DNA of 48,673 nucleotides from Lactobacillaceae bacterium (GTDB taxonomy: Bacteria > Bacillota > Bacilli > Lactobacillales > Lactobacillaceae). The notes beneath the pieces were generated by a model that was not told the DNA's origin, made no database searches, and saw only the letters and a list, made by a program, of their open reading frames with translations. Shown piece by piece: positions 44,930 to 48,673 of this stretch; the stretch's first letter is position 1, and the number at the start of each line of letters is the position of its first letter. A program made the position numbers and the translations under genes. The DNA lies in contig JAITPD010000063.1 of the NCBI GenBank assembly GCA_031289615.1, positions 1 to 48,673 on the forward strand, written 5' to 3'.

Positions 44930-44938
44930 TGGTATAAT
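44930..44938 (+). promoter_or_regulatory. Extended -10 promoter upstream of yvlD-hprK
   Basis: TGGTATAAT lies 14 bp after the RNA terminator. Transcripts from here would carry the whole A6 palindromic repeat in their leader. Confidence 0.55.
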
Positions 44939-44960
44939 TGAGAGATAATAATACGTGTGA

Positions 44961-45186
44961 GGCTGGTTGTTTTAATATTGTTCTACGGTTGATCAGAGTA
45001 GCGATTCTGTCGTCGGATGTAATTTCCTGACGAATCGGGTGCACCATTTCACTAACACCAGGAGCCAACAGTTAGTGAAATTGGCGAATTATTTCGCCTT
45101 GTACCTCGATTCGTGTAGGGAAATCCGAACGTAAAGAATCTTTAGCGAAACTGATCAATCAAATGACAATATTTTAACTAACCATC
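44961..45186. repeat. Palindromic repeat module A, copy A6 (reverse), with terminal repeats
   Basis: Outer ends GGCTGGTTGTTTTAATATTG (44961-44980) and CAATATTTTAACTAACC (from 45167) are inverted repeats related to those of A1. The core has the arms GATTCTGTCGTCGGATG and ATCCGAACGTAAAGAATC. The hairpins are TTTCACTAAC/GTTAGTGAAA and GGCGAATTATTTCGCC, the same variant type as A2. It lies in the leader of yvlD. Confidence 0.82.
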
Positions 45187-45219
45187 ACAACGAATAAAAC
45201 TTTACGAAGGAGCTGGGCG

Positions 45220-45582
45220 ATGACATTCAAACGCTTTTCATATCTGCAACGACTCGTGATTAACACAATTATGTTATTAGCATTAGCAGGTTTATTTTCA
45301 CAAGGTCTATACATTCAAAACATTTGGACGGCAATTTTGGCAGCACTAGTTTTAGGATTCTTAAATGCCTTTGTACGGCCAGTGCTCCATTTCTTAAGCT
45401 TGCCATTAACGATTATTTCAATGGGACTATTTGCTTTTGTGATTAATGCCTTTGTATTGTGGTTAACAAGCTGGGTCATCGGGCCGGGCTTTCAATTTGC
45501 AAGTTTCTGGTGGGCGCTCTTAATCTCAATCATCATGTCACTAGTCAATGCAATATTATCAAGTTACTTCAGTCGTAGCTAA
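45220..45582 (+). CDS. yvlD: Phage-holin-4-2/YvlD family membrane protein
   Basis: 120 residues with four helices (about 12-28, 35-50, 57-80 and 93-115) and the family motif LGFLNAFVRPVLHFLSLPLT. PF04020 members are small membrane proteins of unknown function, sometimes linked to envelope stress. GAAGGAG precedes the ATG. hprK starts 11 bp later, so they are co-transcribed; in other lactobacilli this gene is also often near hprK. Confidence 0.82.
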   Translation: MTFKRFSYLQRLVINTIMLLALAGLFSQGLYIQNIWTAILAALVLGFLNAFVRPVLHFLSLPLTIISMGLFAFVINAFVLWLTSWVIGPGFQFASFWWALLISIIMSLVNAILSSYFSRS

Positions 45583-45593
45583 CGGAGAAAATC

Positions 45594-46526
45594 ATGGCAA
45601 ATAAAATTACTGTAAAAGATTTAGTCGAACACACTAGAATTCAAGTCGTGACTGGGGCAGAATATCTTGATCGCGACATTGTGACAGCTGATATTTCACG
45701 TCCGGGGCTGGAAATGACTGGCTATTTTGATTATTACGCTCCTGAACGAATCCAATTGATGGGAATTACTGAAACGTCATTTGCGCAACGCATGAATCAC
45801 GATGAATTGTTGATGATCGCTCGTAAGATGATGGGCAAGACAACTCCAGGCTTTGTAGTTTCAACTGGTCGCGAATTGCCACCAGAGTTTATGCAAGCTG
45901 CAGAAGAAGCAAAAATTCCAGTGATGGCGACAGAACTAACATCATCGCAAATTCTTTCAAATATGACCTATTATTTGTCAGGCAAGCTGGCTGAACGTCA
46001 ATCAGTGCACGGAGTTTTAGTTGATATTTACGGGTTGGGGATTCTGATTACCGGAGATTCAGGTGTTGGTAAGTCAGAAACGGCTTTGGAATTAGTTCAA
46101 CGAGGACACCGTTTGATTGCGGATGATCGTGTGGACATTTATCAACAAGACGAAGAAAATTTGGTCGGAGAAGCACCGGCGATTCTAAAGAATTTGATGG
46201 AATTGCGTGGTGTTGGAATTATCGACGTCCTAAATCTTTTCGGAGCTGGTGCCGTTCGCGAACATGCGACTGTGGCATTTAATTTGCATCTGGCTAAGTG
46301 GGAAAAGGATTCAGAATTTGATCGTCTCGGAAATGGTGAAGACAAGATCACAATTCAAGGAGTCGACTTGCCACGCATGGTCTTGCCAGTTCAAACTGGA
46401 CGAAACTTGGCGGTCTTGATTGAAACGGCTGCCAAGAATTTCCGTGCCAAGCGGATGGGCTTTGACGCAACAGAAACTTTCAATAAAAATTTAAATAGTT
46501 TGATTGAAGAAAATTCACATGCCTAG
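45594..46526 (+). CDS. hprK: HPr kinase/phosphorylase
   Basis: Phosphorylates HPr on Ser46 and reverses it, so it sets carbon catabolite control with CcpA. The P loop GDSGVGKS is at 154-161 and the family signature is LMELRGVGIIDVLNLFGAGAV. Length 310 is standard. CGGAGAAA precedes the ATG. In many lactobacilli lgt follows hprK; here gpsA follows after 124 bp with its own promoter. Target cre sites are seen upstream of the sugar porter in this window. Confidence 0.96.
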   Translation: MANKITVKDLVEHTRIQVVTGAEYLDRDIVTADISRPGLEMTGYFDYYAPERIQLMGITETSFAQRMNHDELLMIARKMMGKTTPGFVVSTGRELPPEFMQAAEEAKIPVMATELTSSQILSNMTYYLSGKLAERQSVHGVLVDIYGLGILITGDSGVGKSETALELVQRGHRLIADDRVDIYQQDEENLVGEAPAILKNLMELRGVGIIDVLNLFGAGAVREHATVAFNLHLAKWEKDSEFDRLGNGEDKITIQGVDLPRMVLPVQTGRNLAVLIETAAKNFRAKRMGFDATETFNKNLNSLIEENSHA

Positions 46527-46589
46527 CCAAGTTTAGACTTCGGAGATTTTAAGAATAAAATGTAACCGCTTTATTTATTCATTTAAATC

Positions 46590-46618
46590 TTGGTCAAAAT
46601 GTGATAATCTAGTATAGT
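46590..46618 (+). promoter_or_regulatory. Promoter of gpsA-galU
   Basis: TTGGTC (46590-46595), 17 bp, TATAGT (46613-46618). A small palindrome ATTGGttatCCAAT (46620-46633) lies at the expected transcript start. Upstream, GATTTTAAGAATAAA pairs with TTTATTTATTCATTTAAATC as a loose hairpin after hprK. Confidence 0.7.
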
Positions 46619-46650
46619 GATTGGTTATCCAATTGTAGAGGAGGAAGATC

Positions 46651-47670
46651 GTGAATAAAACGACAATTGCAGTCCTCGGTGCCGGCTCGTGGGGAACTGC
46701 GCTGGCAAACGTTGTGGCTGAAAATGGTCACGATGTTCGCTTATGGGCCCATCGAAAAGAGACTGTCGATGAGATTAATCAGCACCATATGAACAAAAAA
46801 TATCTGGGTGACCGGGTTTTGCAAGCTAGCATTGTCGCAACAGATGATGTCAAGCAAGCTGTTGATGGTGCTGATATTGTTTTGAGTGTTGTGCCAACCA
46901 ATGCAACTCGCGAAGTCGCTGTGAAGCTCAACACTGCTTTGTCTGAATTACAGCAAAAGGTGATTGTGGTTGCTGCAACTAAAGGACTAGAGCCAGGAAC
47001 ATATAAATTAGCTTCTGACATGATTGAAGAAGAAGTTGCTCCTGAGTTCCGTTCCGGAGTTGGTGTGATTGCTGGGCCGTCTCATGCGGAAGGTGTGATT
47101 AAACACGATCCGACGTTGGTAACTGCTGCAAGCGTTGACTTGTCAGTTGCTCAAAAGATCCAAGCAGCGTTTAGCAATTCATCATTTCGTGTGTATACCA
47201 ACGATGATGTGATCGGTTCTGAAATTGGTGGGGCGTTGAAAAACGTCATCGCAATTGCAGCCGGCGCATTACAAAGTCTTGGTTATGATGACAACGCTAA
47301 AGCAGCATTGTTTACCCGTGGATTAGTTGAAATTGCGCGCCTTGGTGAAGCATATGGTGCTAAGCCGGAAACATTTATGGGCTTGGCTGGAGTGGGTGAT
47401 TTATTTGCGACTGCCACATCGATTCATTCGCGTAATTTCCGCGCGGGATTGCAGTTAGGTGCGGGGAAGACCATGGATGAAGTTGTTGCCAATATGGGCA
47501 TGGTCATCGAAGGAATTTCTACCACCAAGGTTGTGCACGATCTTGCATCAGCAAAACAAGTTGAGATGCCAATTTCAGAAGCAGTTTATCAAGTAATTTA
47601 TGAAGGTAAGGCACCAAAAGATGCCATCAAAGAGTTAATGGATCGTCCATTACATCAAGAAGGGAAGTAA
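46651..47670 (+). CDS. gpsA: Glycerol-3-phosphate dehydrogenase [NAD(P)+]
   Basis: Makes sn-glycerol 3-phosphate from dihydroxyacetone phosphate for phospholipids and teichoic acids. Rossmann motif [10 protein letters not shown] at 9-18, GPSHAEG and the C-terminal catalytic Lys region [13 protein letters not shown]. The start is GTG at 46651 behind GAGGAGGAAG. Length 339 is normal. galU starts 8 bp after its stop, so the pair supplies envelope precursors. Confidence 0.96.
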   Translation: MNKTTIAVLGAGSWGTALANVVAENGHDVRLWAHRKETVDEINQHHMNKKYLGDRVLQASIVATDDVKQAVDGADIVLSVVPTNATREVAVKLNTALSELQQKVIVVAATKGLEPGTYKLASDMIEEEVAPEFRSGVGVIAGPSHAEGVIKHDPTLVTAASVDLSVAQKIQAAFSNSSFRVYTNDDVIGSEIGGALKNVIAIAAGALQSLGYDDNAKAALFTRGLVEIARLGEAYGAKPETFMGLAGVGDLFATATSIHSRNFRAGLQLGAGKTMDEVVANMGMVIEGISTTKVVHDLASAKQVEMPISEAVYQVIYEGKAPKDAIKELMDRPLHQEGK

Positions 47671-47678
47671 TTTTTATC

Positions 47679-48554
47679 ATGAAACCAGTACGTAAAGCCG
47701 TTATTCCTGCAGCAGGACTAGGAACCCGCTTCTTGCCAGCCACAAAGGCCTTGGCTAAAGAAATGTTACCAATCGTTGACAAGCCAACAATTCAATTCAT
47801 CATTGAAGAGGCTTTGGCTTCAGGAATTGAAGACATCGTGATTGTTGACGGAAAGTCAAAGCGTTCAATCGAAGACCACTTTGATTCAAATCCTGAATTG
47901 GAAAACAACTTGAAGGAAAAGGGTAAGGATGAGTTGTTGAAGATTGTCGAAGAGACGACTGACATCAACTTGTACTTTATCCGTCAATCACACCCTCGTG
48001 GATTGGGAGACGCTGTTTTGACAGCTAAGGCCTTTATCGGGGACGAACCTTTCGTTGTAATGTTGGGCGATGATTTGATGACAGATGAAGTTCCTTTGAC
48101 CAAGCAATTGATCGAACGCTACGAACAAACTGGTGATTCAACTCTTGCTGTTATGAAGGTCCCACATGATCAAGTTTCTGAATACGGTGTGATTGACCCT
48201 GAGTCTGAAGTTACACCAGGGTTGCACAAGGTTTCTACATTCGTGGAAAAGCCTAAGCCAGAAGAAGCACCATCAGATTTGGCAATCATCGGTCGTTACT
48301 TGTTGACACCTGAAATCTTTGAAGAACTTGAGAAGACTAAGCCAGGTAAGGGTAACGAAATCCAATTAACGGATGCTATTGATACTTTGAACAAGCGTCA
48401 ACACGTTTACGCGCACGAGTTCAAGGGAAAACGTTATGATATTGGATCAAAGATTGGTTTCTTGACGACTAACATTGAATTTGGTCTTGAGCACCCACAA
48501 ACTGGGGCCGCTTTGAAAGCTTATATCAAGGATTTGGCTAAGACGCTTGATTAA
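47679..48554 (+). CDS. galU: UTP-glucose-1-phosphate uridylyltransferase
   Basis: Makes UDP-glucose for exopolysaccharide, glycolipid and galactose metabolism. The nucleotide-binding [20 protein letters not shown], the LGDDLM metal site and [21 protein letters not shown] are family hallmarks. Length 291 fits GalU. AGAAGGGAAG at the end of gpsA is its ribosome site. A terminator follows. Confidence 0.96.
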   Translation: MKPVRKAVIPAAGLGTRFLPATKALAKEMLPIVDKPTIQFIIEEALASGIEDIVIVDGKSKRSIEDHFDSNPELENNLKEKGKDELLKIVEETTDINLYFIRQSHPRGLGDAVLTAKAFIGDEPFVVMLGDDLMTDEVPLTKQLIERYEQTGDSTLAVMKVPHDQVSEYGVIDPESEVTPGLHKVSTFVEKPKPEEAPSDLAIIGRYLLTPEIFEELEKTKPGKGNEIQLTDAIDTLNKRQHVYAHEFKGKRYDIGSKIGFLTTNIEFGLEHPQTGAALKAYIKDLAKTLD

Positions 48555-48615
48555 TTGGTTCTACGTCAAATAGGACTGATGAACAAAAAATCAAGTAAAT
48601 TAACCATTCAAGATC

Positions 48616-48651
48616 AAGCAGCGGAATTTAAAAGTTCTGTTGCTTTTCTTT
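48616..48651 (+). terminator. Terminator after galU
   Basis: AAGCAGCGGAA pairs with TTCTGTTGCTT and is followed by TTCTTTC. A separate perfect 16-bp palindrome, ATTTTTCGCGAAAAAT, ends the window at 48656-48671. Confidence 0.7.
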
Positions 48652-48673
48652 CGTAATTTTTCGCGAAAAATGA

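Overview
The window reads as chromosome of a low-to-moderate GC lactic acid bacterium, most likely Lactobacillaceae near Weissella/Leuconostoc. I infer this from an HPr kinase, a CcpA-type cre site, a short NAD-type malic enzyme, a PotABCD polyamine operon, a class B PBP with a MecA-like N-terminus, tRNA genes without encoded CCA and a tmRNA whose tag reads AKNSNNMAFAA. The genus is a judgement from protein style, not a search. Nearly all genes are on the + strand; exceptions are two tRNAs, the tmRNA, a small A24 peptidase, a universal stress protein and its hypothetical neighbour.

Layout. 0.3-6.3 kb: CopB-type copper ATPase, malic enzyme-fumarase-LuxS cluster, tRNA-Ser/tRNA-fMet. 6.5-8.1 kb: a protein built like a P1B ATPase but with every catalytic motif changed or missing. 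8.4-14.8 kb: RNase Y, glycerate kinase, MecA-like PBP, secreted DUF1002 protein. 15-21 kb: tmRNA, AI-2E family permease, OYE-type flavin oxidoreductase, cytosine deaminase, sugar:H+ porter with a perfect cre site. 22-29 kb: fused amino-acid binding protein/permease, a response regulator and a histidine kinase split by a strong terminator, galM-pgi. 29-36 kb: translation block efp-asp23-nusB, infC-rpmI-rplT with an attenuator-like leader, then rpsL-rpsG-fusA. 36-42 kb: potABCD, a 32-residue membrane peptide, yktB, a membrane-anchored cyclophilin. 42-48.6 kb: usp pair, DHA2 exporter, an unassigned structured RNA candidate, yvlD-hprK, gpsA-galU.

The main unexplained signal is a family of long palindromic intergenic repeats. 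Module A (about 180 bp) is an imperfect palindrome enclosing two hairpins whose arms vary together between copies. Module B (about 170 bp) is a single long hairpin with a conserved stem and a variable four-base loop. Four copies are A-B composites in fixed internal order, two in each overall orientation (13.2, 17.7, 21.4 and 25.9 kb). A with long terminal inverted repeats stands at 2.5 and 45.0 kb. Mini or remnant copies occur at 8.1, 26.4 and 41.1 kb. A third module, C, is inserted at two different points of A. No transposase is present, so these look like non-autonomous (MITE-like) elements, possibly recruited as structured RNA.

Other points: ribosomal protein L20 carries a C-terminal extension ending in a HeH/SAP-like motif; infC appears to start at AUA; a promoter-to-terminator unit at 44.65-44.92 kb encodes a folded RNA I cannot assign; lgt is missing from the hprK-gpsA-galU cluster; and three extracytoplasmic proteins here lack a lipobox cysteine.
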